NCBI GenBank assembly: GCA_034044135.1
Contig: CP139021.1
Coordinates: forward strand, 3,611,635 to 3,675,634
Origin: Flammeovirgaceae bacterium SG7u.111
GTDB taxonomy: Bacteria; Bacteroidota; Bacteroidia; Cytophagales; Flammeovirgaceae
DNA length: 64,000 bases
Direction of reading: 5' to 3'
Both the position numbers and the translations under genes were made by a program. A model generated the notes under the pieces. It made no database searches and was not told where the DNA came from. It worked only from the letters and a program-made list of their open reading frames with translations. Shown here piece after piece: positions 1-9,175 of the stretch. Position 1 is the stretch's first letter, and every line of letters begins with the position of its first letter.

Positions 1-2117
1 AAATTTTCTTTGAGTGAAGCCAAATCATTTTGCCTTTCCTCAATGATTTTATCTAGCTCTCTGTTTTTCACCTGAAGCTCTTTTATCCGTAAAGCCAGTT
101 TATCTATATTTTTTGCTCGCCCTATTTTTTTTCCTTCAAACAAGCCAACCGACCCCCCAGAAATGGTATATTTCTGCTTGATGATTTTTCCATTTTGGGT
201 TATAAAAACCAACTCATCATCGGAAGGAAGGTGGTCTTGGTTCTCGGTAACCACGTAGACTTTTTCGAGAAGATAATAAGCGAGTGCTTTATACTTTTCA
301 TCGTACTCTACAATGTCAAGTGCTGAAATAGCATCTTCAAATTGTTTTTGGCTAGAAGGCTTATAATGTTTGAATTCATCAAGCAGCAAAAAATTGCCTT
401 TCCCTTTTGCCGCATCGCTGAGCATATTTACAGCCTCAAAAGCTTGTGCTTCATTTTCCAGTACATAATAATTGAGGTAAGGCTCTAGGTAATTTTCAAC
501 CGCAACTCTGTATTTTTCATCACAGGTAATGATGTCGGAAAGTAAAGGTGCATTTTTACCCCACGGTGTATTTTTCTTTAAAAACTTGATAGCTTGCGGA
601 TATCCTTCCAAGTTGTCGAGCATGGACTTGGTAAGGCTATATTCGTTTTGTTTGGCATCAAGCTCTCTCAAAGTCTTTGCTTGCTGCTGTTGAAGCGATT
701 GCAAGGATGCCTCATTCGATTTGATTTGAGCATCAATTTCCGTTTGCTTTTGTTGCAACGATTGCAAGCGTTCTTTTTTAACTTTTAGCTGCCCTTCAAA
801 TTCAGCGATTTTCGCATCAAAATCCTCAAGGTTAGCTGTGCTTTCCGTAGAATTTTCCGATTCCCGTTCAAGCTCCTGTTTCAAGGAATTGATCTGAACT
901 TGGTTAATCTCCAAAGTTTTCTTTTGGTGGAAAACCGAAGCTTGCTTGCTTTGGATACGCACATCCAGCTCTTGGGAGGTTGTTTTCAAACTCGTTGTTT
1001 TTTGCTTTTGCTCCTCATATTCTTTCTTGAGTTGCTCCACCAAAAACTCCGTTTCCCTCAATATTTTTTCTAACTGCTCTTGCTCCCTCACCAAGCCTTC
1101 TAGGCTAAATTTAGCCCTATCACTACTTTTCACATCTTCGTCTAATTGGTTTTGAAGCTTGGTAGCCCGCTCAGTCAAAAACTTCAAGCGCTCGTTCTTT
1201 ATCTTTTTCTCGCTTTCAAACTGACGGATTTTATGAACATGCTCGTTCAACGTTTTCTGCCGGCTCGAAAGCAGTTTTTCTTTTTGGATTAAGGAAGCTT
1301 GCTCTTTTTCAATTTCAGCATCGAACTGAGCTAACTGACTTTCTATCTGATGCTGTCTATCTGTTTCAGCATTAATTCGCTGATTGAGACTTTCCAGCAA
1401 ATCAATTTGTGCACTTACCGATTTCTTTGCGAGCTGAAGGCTTAACCGGCGATATTCCTCCTTCATTTTCAAATATCGCTCAGCTTGCTTGGCTTGCCGC
1501 TCTAGCGAACGCATGTTCTTCTCAATCTCAAATACCAAGTCCTCTACCCTTTCCAGGTCTGCATTGGTATCGCTGAGCTTTTTGAGTGTTTCCTTTTTCC
1601 GTTTTTTAAACTTTGAAATACCTGCTGCTTCTTCAAAAAGCCCTCGCCTCGATTGGTTTTGATCGTTCAAAATCTCATCGACCATTTTTAGCTCTATGAT
1701 AGCATAACTATCTGACCCTATGCCCGTATCCAAGAAAAGTGTTTGGATGTCTTTCAGCCTACAACTCACTCCATTGAGCAGATATTCACTTTCTCCAGAG
1801 CGGTAGTAGCGGCGGGAAATCGTTACTTCAGAATATTCGGTTGGGAGAAGGTTTTTTGTGTTTTTAAAGCTAAGGGAAACTTCTGCCATTTGGAGCGCAC
1901 GCCTGTTTTTCGTCCCATTGAAAATTACGTTTTCCATCTTGTCGGAACGTAAAGCTTTTGAGCTCTGCTCACCAAGCACCCAACGAATAGCATCAACCAC
2001 ATTAGACTTGCCGCTACCGTTTGGCCCCACAACAGCTGTCACCCCTTCATCGAAGTTAAAAACAACCCTGTCTCCAAAACTTTTAAAACCCTTTATTTCA
2101 AGCTTTTGTAATAACAT
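1..2117 (-). CDS. smc: Chromosome segregation ATPase SMC, N-terminal part (runs off left edge)
   Basis: SMC forms the ATP-driven DNA-entrapping dimer that compacts and helps segregate the chromosome. Translating the minus strand from the ATG at 2117 gives an open frame of 705 codons to the window edge. The N-terminus carries the SMC start (LEIKGFKSFGDR) and the Walker A loop GPNGSGKSNVVDAIRWVLGE. A long Glu/Lys/Gln-rich coiled coil follows (about residues 170-500), then the hinge, ending near residue 650 with SGGSVGLFEGKKIGR. The second coiled coil begins before the edge; the C-terminal signature and Walker B lie outside. It is divergent from the next gene. The family is certain; only the C-terminus is missing. 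Confidence 0.95.
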   Translation of the reverse strand, partial: MLLQKLEIKGFKSFGDRVVFNFDEGVTAVVGPNGSGKSNVVDAIRWVLGEQSSKALRSDKMENVIFNGTKNRRALQMAEVSLSFKNTKNLLPTEYSEVTISRRYYRSGESEYLLNGVSCRLKDIQTLFLDTGIGSDSYAIIELKMVDEILNDQNQSRRGLFEEAAGISKFKKRKKETLKKLSDTNADLERVEDLVFEIEKNMRSLERQAKQAERYLKMKEEYRRLSLQLAKKSVSAQIDLLESLNQRINAETDRQHQIESQLAQFDAEIEKEQASLIQKEKLLSSRQKTLNEHVHKIRQFESEKKIKNERLKFLTERATKLQNQLDEDVKSSDRAKFSLEGLVREQEQLEKILRETEFLVEQLKKEYEEQKQKTTSLKTTSQELDVRIQSKQASVFHQKKTLEINQVQINSLKQELERESENSTESTANLEDFDAKIAEFEGQLKVKKERLQSLQQKQTEIDAQIKSNEASLQSLQQQQAKTLRELDAKQNEYSLTKSMLDNLEGYPQAIKFLKKNTPWGKNAPLLSDIITCDEKYRVAVENYLEPYLNYYVLENEAQAFEAVNMLSDAAKGKGNFLLLDEFKHYKPSSQKQFEDAISALDIVEYDEKYKALAYYLLEKVYVVTENQDHLPSDDELVFITQNGKIIKQKYTISGGSVGLFEGKKIGRAKNIDKLALRIKELQVKNRELDKIIEERQNDLASLKEN

Positions 2118-2440
2118 CTCCCGACAGTTTAAATCTTGCTGCCTTTTTTTTAATAGTTGGAAAAACAAAAAAACACGCTACGAAAGAAATCCTCCGCCCT
2201 CAAAAAGAGGTATTCGAGCAATTTATAAAAATTCGCTCAATCCAAATAGCTTTTTGCTAAATTGAGCTGCAAATCTACGCTGCAAAAGCTTTCTGAGAAG
2301 CTATGGTGGCAAAAATAAAATATTTTGTAGATTTGTTATGATTGGAACAGCAACTTGGAAAGGTTCAACTTATTAATCTTTTCAAGAAGTAACCCTCCAA
2401 CCTACTTCAGGTTCAAAACACCGAAGCTAAAAACAAACAT
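2118..2440. other. Divergent intergenic region between smc and a plus-strand gene
   Basis: This 323-base spacer must hold promoters for both directions. Two Bacteroidota-type -7 boxes (TAnnTTTG) are visible: TAGATTTG at 2328-2335 on the plus strand, and the same octamer read on the minus strand at 2277-2270. Neither has an obvious TTTG 19-20 bases upstream. A hairpin with arms GCTCAAT (2235-2241) and ATTGAGC (2261-2267), plus an inner TAGC/GCTA pair, would lie at the start of the smc leader. No coding frame is convincing. Confidence 0.4.
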
Positions 2441-3055
2441 ATGGACTCATTTGGTGAAATCATCGAAATATTAGCCTCGCTTTTAGGCATTCTTTTTTAC
2501 TTCTTCCTCACATCTAGGAGAAAGAACCAGAAAAAAGCTGCACCTAAAAATACAGCACCAAAACCGTCGATGCCGGGTAGAGAGGAAGCGCCAGGACGAA
2601 ATATAGAAATGCCCTCAGAAGAAATTTTTGACGAAGATGATTTCCACAAGAGCTTTGGATCCCCATCGAGTTATGAAGAAGAGGAGGATAAAGTCCCGCA
2701 AGAATCGCCAGGTGAAATTTCATTTAAAGAACTGCTCGAACAATTTACCCAGCCAAACAGGGAGGTAAAAAAGGTGCAAGAGATAGAAGAAGAGCCTGAA
2801 ATCATCTATAACACACCCTTGATTTCTAATACAGAAGTTCCAGTCACTAAAACTATTAGTAAAGATTTAAGTATACCTAAGATAATTCCTGACTCACCCA
2901 AAGTTGAAATCAAACTCAAAGAAAATGACGATGAATTCAGCGCTTACAAAAAGAAGGAAAAGGAAATTAATAAATATACAAAAATGCTCAAAAACCCCGA
3001 AACGCTAAAAGACATGTTGGTGGCAAAAGAGATTTTTGACAGGAAGTATTTCTAG
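2441..3055 (+). CDS. Membrane-anchored, highly charged conserved hypothetical protein
   Basis: No function is recognised. Residues 7-24 (IIEILASLLGILFYFFLT) form one N-terminal membrane segment followed by basic residues, so the remaining 180 residues are probably cytoplasmic. The middle is low-complexity, rich in Glu, Lys and Pro and likely disordered. A short ordered C-terminus ends with KDMLVAKEIFDRKYF. I recall similar tails (a last helix ending EIL/EIFxRKY) in other Bacteroidota hypothetical proteins. The gene is single and divergent from smc. The ATG at 2441 is the first in frame and sits directly before the membrane segment. Confidence 0.7.
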   Translation: MDSFGEIIEILASLLGILFYFFLTSRRKNQKKAAPKNTAPKPSMPGREEAPGRNIEMPSEEIFDEDDFHKSFGSPSSYEEEEDKVPQESPGEISFKELLEQFTQPNREVKKVQEIEEEPEIIYNTPLISNTEVPVTKTISKDLSIPKIIPDSPKVEIKLKENDDEFSAYKKKEKEINKYTKMLKNPETLKDMLVAKEIFDRKYF

Positions 3056-3329
3056 TATTTATTCAAAATAATGCCCCGCTTCTTACCACAAGGTAAAAAG
3101 AAGTTTTTAAGTCTAATCAGGTAGGTGTCCTCAAAACTAGTCTGCCAGTGTAGGTTATACTTCTGAAAATGATTTACGAACAAGGATTAATAACGAATAG
3201 CCATTTTAGAAGTAAAAAAACTATTGAACCACCATGGTTTTATGAAATTTAGCCTTCGAAAATCACACATCTTCATTCGTTAATCGATATTCAAATTATC
3301 AGCTTTTAGCATTCTTTACTGATTATCAG

Positions 3330-4406
3330 TTAATTACAAACCCTTCCAATTTCCCCTTTGAGCCCCGGGATACCTCCTAGGCTGTCGGCTAAGTGCCAGA
3401 GTTGGCAAGTTTTTGAAGTATCCTGCTCATATTCCAAAGAATTGACCCCTAAAAAATATACTGCCGCAGGGCTTTGAGGATTCACCTCTAACGACTGTTC
3501 TATCAACTCTTTAGCCGCTTGCATTTCACCTGTTTTTTGTAAAGCTATTCCTTTACCTAGCAACGCTTTAAAATCGTTTGGAAAAACAGAAAGGACTTTC
3601 TCATACGTGCCTTTTGCTTTTTCAAACTGTTGCTTTTGGTAGAGAAGAATATCACCGCAGCTATTTAAGGCATCTGCATCGTTGGGGATTTGCAGCAATA
3701 CCTTTTCAAAATCAGAAAAAGCATCATCGTATCTTTCTAACTTAAGACATAGAAAACCTCTTTTTTTGTAAAATCCCACATCTACTGGCTTTTCAGCAAA
3801 AGAGATTGCTTCATTGTAATATGTCAACGCTTTTTGAAACGCTTCATCATGGTCTTCAGCCATTAGCCCGGCAAGAAAAAGCGCATCACTATTTTCATCA
3901 TTATGCCCCAAGGCTATCCCTAAATAATAATTGGCATCAGAATAATTTCCAGCATTATAAGCCGCAACTGCTATTTCGTAATTATGCTCCGAAGCAATTT
4001 TCCCCATAAAGTACACAAAACTTCCAATTAACAGCATAATCCCAACAGCTCCCGCTATTACGGCATAAATAAACTTTCCGGGCTTATAGGGTACTTTTTG
4101 TTTGAAAACAGGCGGAGGTGGCTTGGGTTTAGGCTGTGCTTTTTGCTGTGGAGTTTCGGCTGTAGCAGCAAATGCATGTTCGAGTGCCGATACATCAACC
4201 GAAGTCAGAAAGTCATAATTGGCTCGCTTATTCGGATCAGACAAAACCTGATAGGCTTCGTTTATCTCGGCAAATTTGTCGTGGGCATGCTGATTGTCGG
4301 GGTTCTTGTCAGGGTGGAATTTGACAGCAAGTTGTTTGTAGGCTTTTTTAATGGCTTTTTCATCAGCATTTGTGCTTACGCCCAGTACCTTATAGTAGTT
4401 TTTCAA
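3330..4406 (-). CDS. DnaJ-domain protein with membrane segment and TPR repeats
   Basis: The protein has 358 residues. Residues 3-66 are a J domain with the HPD motif at 31-33, which stimulates DnaK ATPase. A Pro-rich linker (about 88-108) leads to a membrane helix at about 112-134 ([19 protein letters not shown]). Residues 140-350 are TPR-like helical repeats (for example [20 protein letters not shown]). It lacks the Gly/Phe and zinc-finger regions of true DnaJ, so it is a J-domain adaptor that probably recruits DnaK to a membrane-bound TPR scaffold. It lies 110 bases downstream of the small gene at 4517-4750 on the same strand, so the two may be co-transcribed. Confidence 0.85.
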   Translation of the reverse strand: MKNYYKVLGVSTNADEKAIKKAYKQLAVKFHPDKNPDNQHAHDKFAEINEAYQVLSDPNKRANYDFLTSVDVSALEHAFAATAETPQQKAQPKPKPPPPVFKQKVPYKPGKFIYAVIAGAVGIMLLIGSFVYFMGKIASEHNYEIAVAAYNAGNYSDANYYLGIALGHNDENSDALFLAGLMAEDHDEAFQKALTYYNEAISFAEKPVDVGFYKKRGFLCLKLERYDDAFSDFEKVLLQIPNDADALNSCGDILLYQKQQFEKAKGTYEKVLSVFPNDFKALLGKGIALQKTGEMQAAKELIEQSLEVNPQSPAAVYFLGVNSLEYEQDTSKTCQLWHLADSLGGIPGLKGEIGRVCN

Positions 4407-4516
4407 TCCTAAAAGTTAAAAATGTGAATGCTTTGTACAGTTTATACCTATGAAACAAAATTTGTGCATTTTGTTTTGAATTAAACCGTTCTCACAAGTA
4501 TAACCTCAAAAAAATA

Positions 4517-4750
4517 TCATTCGTCTTTGTTGTCGTACATAAAATCAATAGTATCATCATCTTCATCCGATTTGTACCCAAGCCTATCTTTCAACTTTTT
4601 GTCTACCACTTTTTTATTGAGAAATTGGTTGAGCTTGTCAATAGGAAAGGTGCTTTCAATCTCCCCAAACTCATTTATCTTGATATCGAAACCATTTAAA
4701 TCATTGTGAACCTTTGGTTTATCCGAATCTTTTTTGTTTGATTTTGCCAT
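4517..4750 (-). CDS. Small conserved Bacteroidota protein, function unknown
   Basis: This 77-residue protein starts with a Lys/Asp-rich tail, then GFDIKINEFGEIESTFPID and KLNQFLNKKVVDKKLKDR, and ends in an acidic stretch. I recognise the pattern 'GFDIKIN.FGEI...D.DK.N.FLN..V.DKKL' from small unannotated proteins widespread in Bacteroidota, but no role is known to me. There is no signal peptide or membrane segment, so it is likely cytoplasmic. It precedes the DnaJ-like gene on the same strand. The conserved core makes it a real gene despite its size. Confidence 0.75.
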   Translation of the reverse strand: MAKSNKKDSDKPKVHNDLNGFDIKINEFGEIESTFPIDKLNQFLNKKVVDKKLKDRLGYKSDEDDDTIDFMYDNKDE

Positions 4751-5029
4751 AACTTTAGCCTTTTTAATTCCACTATTTTTCCCAAGTTGCCTTATACAAG
4801 CTTACTAAAAATTCTCCTTATTCCCTATGATATGAATCAGTAAGGCAAGTAGTTATTCCTTACGTTTCACATATTATTATAGTTTTAATAGATTTGATAA
4901 GAGCTTGTTTAAAGGTTAAGTTTTTATGCGAAACCGCATAAGGTTTAAGGTTTTCGCAAAGGAAGAACAATAGGGGAATTCAAGTATTCTCTAGATTAGA
5001 ATCAATATAATTACAACAAAAAAACGAAG

Positions 5030-6160
5030 ATGGAAAAAGCAATACAAGCAACCATACCAGCAAAACAACAGCGCCTTATTTCCCTAGATGCTTTCCGAGG
5101 TTTCACAGTCATGCTGATGATCACAGTGAACAACCCGGGTTCATGGAGCCACGTTTACCCTCCCTTGCTCCATGCCGAATGGCACGGCATCACTCCTACT
5201 GACTTAGTGTTTCCCTTTTTCCTGTTTATAGTAGGCGTCTCTATCGTATTGGCTTACAACAAAAGAGTGGAAGCAGGAGCGCCTAAAAAGGATATGTACA
5301 AAAAAATCATTAGCCGGTCGCTAAAAATATTTGCGCTAGGCATGTTTCTCAGCCTTTACCCACGGTTTGATTTTATGAATATCCGAATCCCTGGGGTTTT
5401 GCCGCGTATCTCAATCGTGTTTTTTGCTTGTGCCATGCTCTTTCTAAATACCGACTGGAAAACACAGTTGAAACTCGGGGCAGGTACATTACTCGTTTAC
5501 TGGCTTGCCATGGAACTAGTTCCCGTACCAGAAGTTGGCGCAGGCTCACTAGAACCAGGGAAGAACCTAGCCGCTTGGATAGATAGTGTACTGATCCCAG
5601 GAAGAATGTACCGAGGCACTTGGGACCCAGAAGGGATTTTGAGCACCTTTCCCGCAATAGTTACGGGCATCACAGGCATGCTTGCTGGTAAAATAATTGT
5701 AAGCAACAAAGAGCAAACTCAAAAATTAATTTGGCTCTTTTTCGGAGGCTTTATCGCCTTGGCAGCCGGGGCACTTTTCCATTATATCTTCCCTATCAAC
5801 AAAAACCTTTGGACAAGTTCTTATGTGCTTTTCACTTCTGGTCTTGCAGCACTTACCTTGGCCGCTAGCATTTATTTTATAGACATATTGGGATATAAAA
5901 AATGGACAAAACCCGGGATTATGTTTGGGGCAAACGCCATTACCATTTACGTGCTTTCGGGCATGTTGCCTTTTTTATTTTCCTATAACTTGGGAAGCGA
6001 AGAATCTTCCTTTTCGATTATTAGCCTTATAATGGGTGCGGCAACTTCTTTAGGAGCAAGCATGAAACTCACCTCCCTTACCTATGCCATCTTCTTTATA
6101 GGCATTTGCTTTATTCCAGCATACATACTTTTCAAAAAGAAAATATTCATCAAAGTATAA
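5030..6160 (+). CDS. NagX/HGSNAT-like membrane acyltransferase (DUF5009)
   Basis: The protein has 376 residues and about ten membrane helices. The N-terminus RLISLDAFRGFTVMLMI, followed by WHGITPTDLVFPFFLFIVG, is the hallmark of the heparan-alpha-glucosaminide N-acetyltransferase/NagX family, which transfers acetyl groups across membranes to amino sugars. In Bacteroidota such proteins are common near sugar-use genes, but the substrate is unknown. Here the neighbours are an NlpC/P60 lipoprotein and an LD-carboxypeptidase, so a link to recycled wall amino sugars is possible but inferred. A terminator-like hairpin follows at 6167-6206, so it is probably monocistronic. Confidence 0.85.
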   Translation: MEKAIQATIPAKQQRLISLDAFRGFTVMLMITVNNPGSWSHVYPPLLHAEWHGITPTDLVFPFFLFIVGVSIVLAYNKRVEAGAPKKDMYKKIISRSLKIFALGMFLSLYPRFDFMNIRIPGVLPRISIVFFACAMLFLNTDWKTQLKLGAGTLLVYWLAMELVPVPEVGAGSLEPGKNLAAWIDSVLIPGRMYRGTWDPEGILSTFPAIVTGITGMLAGKIIVSNKEQTQKLIWLFFGGFIALAAGALFHYIFPINKNLWTSSYVLFTSGLAALTLAASIYFIDILGYKKWTKPGIMFGANAITIYVLSGMLPFLFSYNLGSEESSFSIISLIMGAATSLGASMKLTSLTYAIFFIGICFIPAYILFKKKIFIKV

Positions 6161-6166
6161 GCTTCA

Positions 6167-6206
6167 CATGCATATACATGCTAAAATCGTATATGGCATG
6201 TTTTTG
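6167..6206 (+). terminator. Rho-independent terminator after the NagX-like gene
   Basis: Arms CATGCATATAC (6167-6177) and GTATATGGCATG (6189-6200) pair with a single bulged base, with an 11-base loop, and are followed by TTTTTG and further T-rich sequence. It begins seven bases after the stop codon. Confidence 0.6.
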
Positions 6207-6326
6207 CTTTATTTTTTCAAAAAGATATTACCTTTGTAATATACCTACCAAACATAAAAAGCCTTCAACTTGCTAAACCCGCACCCTTCATTTAAAGAGG
6301 GTCAATACAAATCAATCATTATCATA

Positions 6327-7532
6327 ATGAAAACAAGAACTACTTTAGCTACACTCATTTGTCTGTTCCTTCTATGGGGCTGTTCAGAGGAAATCCCTAA
6401 ATCAGAATTAATAAAACCCATTATTAAAAACATACAGGAAAACTATGCCCCAGACAAGCGCGTCGCCTTGTTCAATGTGGATATAGTTGTAAATGGGGAG
6501 AATATCATTTTCGTTGGAGAAACAGATAATCCTGAAGCCAAAAAAGCGCTTTTGGACAAGGCCAGGGGCTCAGGTTTCTTTGTGCAAGACGATATTGAAT
6601 TGCTTCCAAACCAATCGGTAAAGGATGAAGAATGCGGTGTAGTAAGCGTATCTGTTGCAAATCTTCGCTCTGATCCTAAGCACTCGGCAGAACTTGCCAC
6701 CCAAGCTACCTTGGGCACTCCACTTAAAGTGCTTAAGAAAAATGGTAGTTGGTATTTGGTTCAAACACCTGACAAATACATCTCTTGGGTTGACCAAGGC
6801 GGTATTGCAACCATGAGCAGAGCCAAATACAAACAATGGTTAGGTCTAAGAAAAGTAGTTTATACTCGACCTTTAGGCTTTGTATATGAAAGCAATGACA
6901 AAACAAGCCCAACAGTTTCAGATTTAGTTGGAGGAGATATCCTTACTTATTTGGAAGATGACGGCAAATTTTTTAAAGTGTTGTTTCCCGATAAAAGGAT
7001 TGGATATGTTAGCATGGAAGAAGCGCAAAGCCTTAACACATGGTTGGAAAACATCGCAATTTCTGAAGAAAGCCTCGTCGCAACTTCTAAGCTTTTTATG
7101 GGTGTCCCTTACCTCTGGGGTGGAACTTCTTTCAAAGGCGTCGATTGTAGCGGTTTTACCAAATCAATTTACTTCATGAATGGTATGGTGATTCCTCGCG
7201 ATGCTTCCCAGCAAGTATTTGAAGGAAAAGAAATTGAAACTACCCATGACTTCAATGACCTCAGGCCAGGTGACTTGCTGTTTTTTGGAAGACAGGCGAC
7301 CGAAAGTACCAAAGAAAAAGTGGTCCACGTAGGAATGTGGATTGGCAATGATGAGTTTATCCATTCATCGGGGCAGGTGAGGGTAAGCAGCATGAACCCA
7401 AAGGCAAGCAACTACGATGCTTATGAAAAAGGAAGGTTTTTGAGGGCGAAAAGAATTCTTTCACATCAAAACGAAAACTTGCTAAGCCTTAAAAGCACAA
7501 ATATTTTCCAGCAGACTTCAGCCAAAAAATAA
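6327..7532 (+). CDS. Exported NlpC/P60 peptidase lipoprotein with SH3b domains (YkfC-like)
   Basis: This is a cell-wall peptidase of the C40 family, which cleaves between D-Glu and the diamino acid in muropeptides. An in-frame ATG exists at 6270, but the one at 6327 starts directly at a lipoprotein signal (MKTRTTLATLICLFLLWGCS), so I chose it; this gives 401 residues. Two SH3-like segments occupy roughly residues 95-230. The C-terminal NlpC/P60 domain has the catalytic Cys in VDCSGF (Cys274), and His334 (VHVGMW) and His346 (FIHSSG) as likely partners. The layout matches Bacteroides YkfC-like dipeptidyl-peptidase VI. mgsA and an LD-carboxypeptidase follow, the latter acting on related substrates. 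Confidence 0.88.
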   Translation: MKTRTTLATLICLFLLWGCSEEIPKSELIKPIIKNIQENYAPDKRVALFNVDIVVNGENIIFVGETDNPEAKKALLDKARGSGFFVQDDIELLPNQSVKDEECGVVSVSVANLRSDPKHSAELATQATLGTPLKVLKKNGSWYLVQTPDKYISWVDQGGIATMSRAKYKQWLGLRKVVYTRPLGFVYESNDKTSPTVSDLVGGDILTYLEDDGKFFKVLFPDKRIGYVSMEEAQSLNTWLENIAISEESLVATSKLFMGVPYLWGGTSFKGVDCSGFTKSIYFMNGMVIPRDASQQVFEGKEIETTHDFNDLRPGDLLFFGRQATESTKEKVVHVGMWIGNDEFIHSSGQVRVSSMNPKASNYDAYEKGRFLRAKRILSHQNENLLSLKSTNIFQQTSAKK

Positions 7533-7634
7533 AAGGTTTTATAACTTGGCAATCAATCTTAGCCTGTCTAAATTCAGCCTTCATTTGGGTAAAAACCTAA
7601 ATGTAATCACCCTTACTAAAAAAGATAAAAACTG

Positions 7635-8039
7635 ATGAAAATAGAAAAATTAAGTAAAATCGCCATCATTGCACACGATGGTAAAAAAGCGGAAATGGTC
7701 GCTTTCTTAAAAGATTATGTGAACGATTTGGACGGGGTAGATATAGTAGCGACAGGGACTACGGGTAAATTCGTTGCCCAAGCAGGTCTCAAAGTTGACG
7801 CTAAACTTTCAGGTCCCCTTGGTGGTGACGCACAAATTGCGGCTATGGTAGTAGAAGAGCAAATACAAGCTGTGTTCTTTTTTAGAGACCCACTTGGCAA
7901 GCATCCTCACGAACCTGATGTTCAGATGCTTATGCGACTTTGTGACTTACACAATGTACCTCTTGCTACCAATCCAGTAACCGGTCGTTTTCTGATTAAG
8001 GGAATGATCGATTCTTTTAACGAAAAGGAGGGCAAATAA
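7635..8039 (+). CDS. mgsA: Methylglyoxal synthase
   Basis: It converts dihydroxyacetone phosphate to methylglyoxal and phosphate, a bypass used when sugar phosphates build up. The 134 residues carry the family motifs: AHDGKK (13-18), TGTTG (40-44), SGPLGGDAQIAA with the catalytic Asp65, and FFRDPL...HPHEPDVQML with His91 and Asp94 in the positions of E. coli His98 and Asp101. Length is usual for the short form. It stands 100 bases after the NlpC/P60 gene and just before the LD-carboxypeptidase; I see no functional tie to those wall genes. Confidence 0.96.
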   Translation: MKIEKLSKIAIIAHDGKKAEMVAFLKDYVNDLDGVDIVATGTTGKFVAQAGLKVDAKLSGPLGGDAQIAAMVVEEQIQAVFFFRDPLGKHPHEPDVQMLMRLCDLHNVPLATNPVTGRFLIKGMIDSFNEKEGK

Positions 8040-8125
8040 ACCTTTTTCCACCCAATGGCATAAGCAAGGCCAACAGGTTGAAAGCTACATCATCAGACAC
8101 TCCTCAGTCAATAAAACCCACAGCC

Positions 8126-9163
8126 ATGTCGATCAATAACCGAAGGTCATTCGTAAAGAAATTATCAGCACTTCCACTTCTCGCCACACCTACACTTATT
8201 TCATTTTCGAAGAGTAACGAGAATGCCATCATCAAGCCCCCAAAGCTTGAAAAAGGGCAGACGATTGGGATAATCACTCCTGCATCGGCAGTGCCAGATG
8301 AGGAAAAGTTGAGAGCAGCGGGGAAAACCTTAGAAGAAAAAGGCTACAAAGTAAAGTTTGGGGAACATGCTTTTGGAAGATGGGGCTACCTTTCTGGTAC
8401 AGATGAAGAAAGGGCAGGCGATTTAAACAAAATGTTTGCCGACAACGAAGTGGATGCAATTATGTGTTCCAGAGGTGGCTGGGGCGGTGCTAGGCTACTC
8501 GAACTTATCGATTATAATGCCATCAAAAAGAATCCTAAAGTTTTGGTGGGCTATAGCGATGTCACTTCTTTGCTAAATGCCATCTTTGCCAAAACAGGCC
8601 TGATCGCTTTCCACGGCCCCATGGGCCTTTCCGATTGGAACCCTTTCACCAGCAAAAATTTTGACAAGGTGATTGTGAAGGAAAAGCATTACTCGCTAAA
8701 AGGAGGAAAGAAAGACGAGGAAGATTTGGTAACAGGAAGGTTCGTTATAAATGAGGGCAAAGCATCGGGCACATTGGTTGGAGGAAACCTCACAGTGCTT
8801 TGCGGAATGGTTGGTTCAAGTTATTTACCTGACTTTGAAGGCAGTATTTTGCTATTGGAAGATGTGGGAGAAGCCGTGTACCGAATTGACCGCTACTTGG
8901 TACACCTCAAGCTTGCGGGAATTTTGGATAAAGTAGCAGGTATAGTTTTTAGTAGCTGCAACGATTGCGACCAAGGACCTAGTGACAAAGGGTTTTCACT
9001 TAAACAAGTACTTGAACAACACATCAAGCCACTAGGTGTTCCAGCGTTTTATGGAACTATGGTTGGTCACCTCAATGAACAATACACCTTGCCCGTAGGT
9101 GCAAAAGTGGAGGTAAATGCTAAAAGATCAAAGATCAAGCTTTTAGAAGCTGCAGTTTCATAA
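8126..9163 (+). CDS. LD-carboxypeptidase (peptidase S66) with Tat-like export signal
   Basis: Family S66 removes the terminal D-Ala from tetrapeptide muropeptides. A TTG at 8078 would extend the frame, but the ATG at 8126 begins at a twin-arginine-like signal (NRRSFVKKLSALPLLATPTL) and is preferred, giving 345 residues. The serine nucleophile lies in GYSDVTSLLNA; the Glu and His of the triad are likely in LLLEDVGE and VGHLNEQ. Classical LdcA is cytoplasmic, so the signal suggests periplasmic action here. It is 86 bases behind mgsA and 12 bases ahead of the next gene, suggesting co-transcription. Confidence 0.88.
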   Translation: MSINNRRSFVKKLSALPLLATPTLISFSKSNENAIIKPPKLEKGQTIGIITPASAVPDEEKLRAAGKTLEEKGYKVKFGEHAFGRWGYLSGTDEERAGDLNKMFADNEVDAIMCSRGGWGGARLLELIDYNAIKKNPKVLVGYSDVTSLLNAIFAKTGLIAFHGPMGLSDWNPFTSKNFDKVIVKEKHYSLKGGKKDEEDLVTGRFVINEGKASGTLVGGNLTVLCGMVGSSYLPDFEGSILLLEDVGEAVYRIDRYLVHLKLAGILDKVAGIVFSSCNDCDQGPSDKGFSLKQVLEQHIKPLGVPAFYGTMVGHLNEQYTLPVGAKVEVNAKRSKIKLLEAAVS

Positions 9164-9175
9164 CAAAACACTGAT

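Noticed and set aside
1858-2265. Plus-strand frame antisense to smc
   Set aside because: It lies on the opposite strand of clearly coding smc sequence and has no domain of its own.
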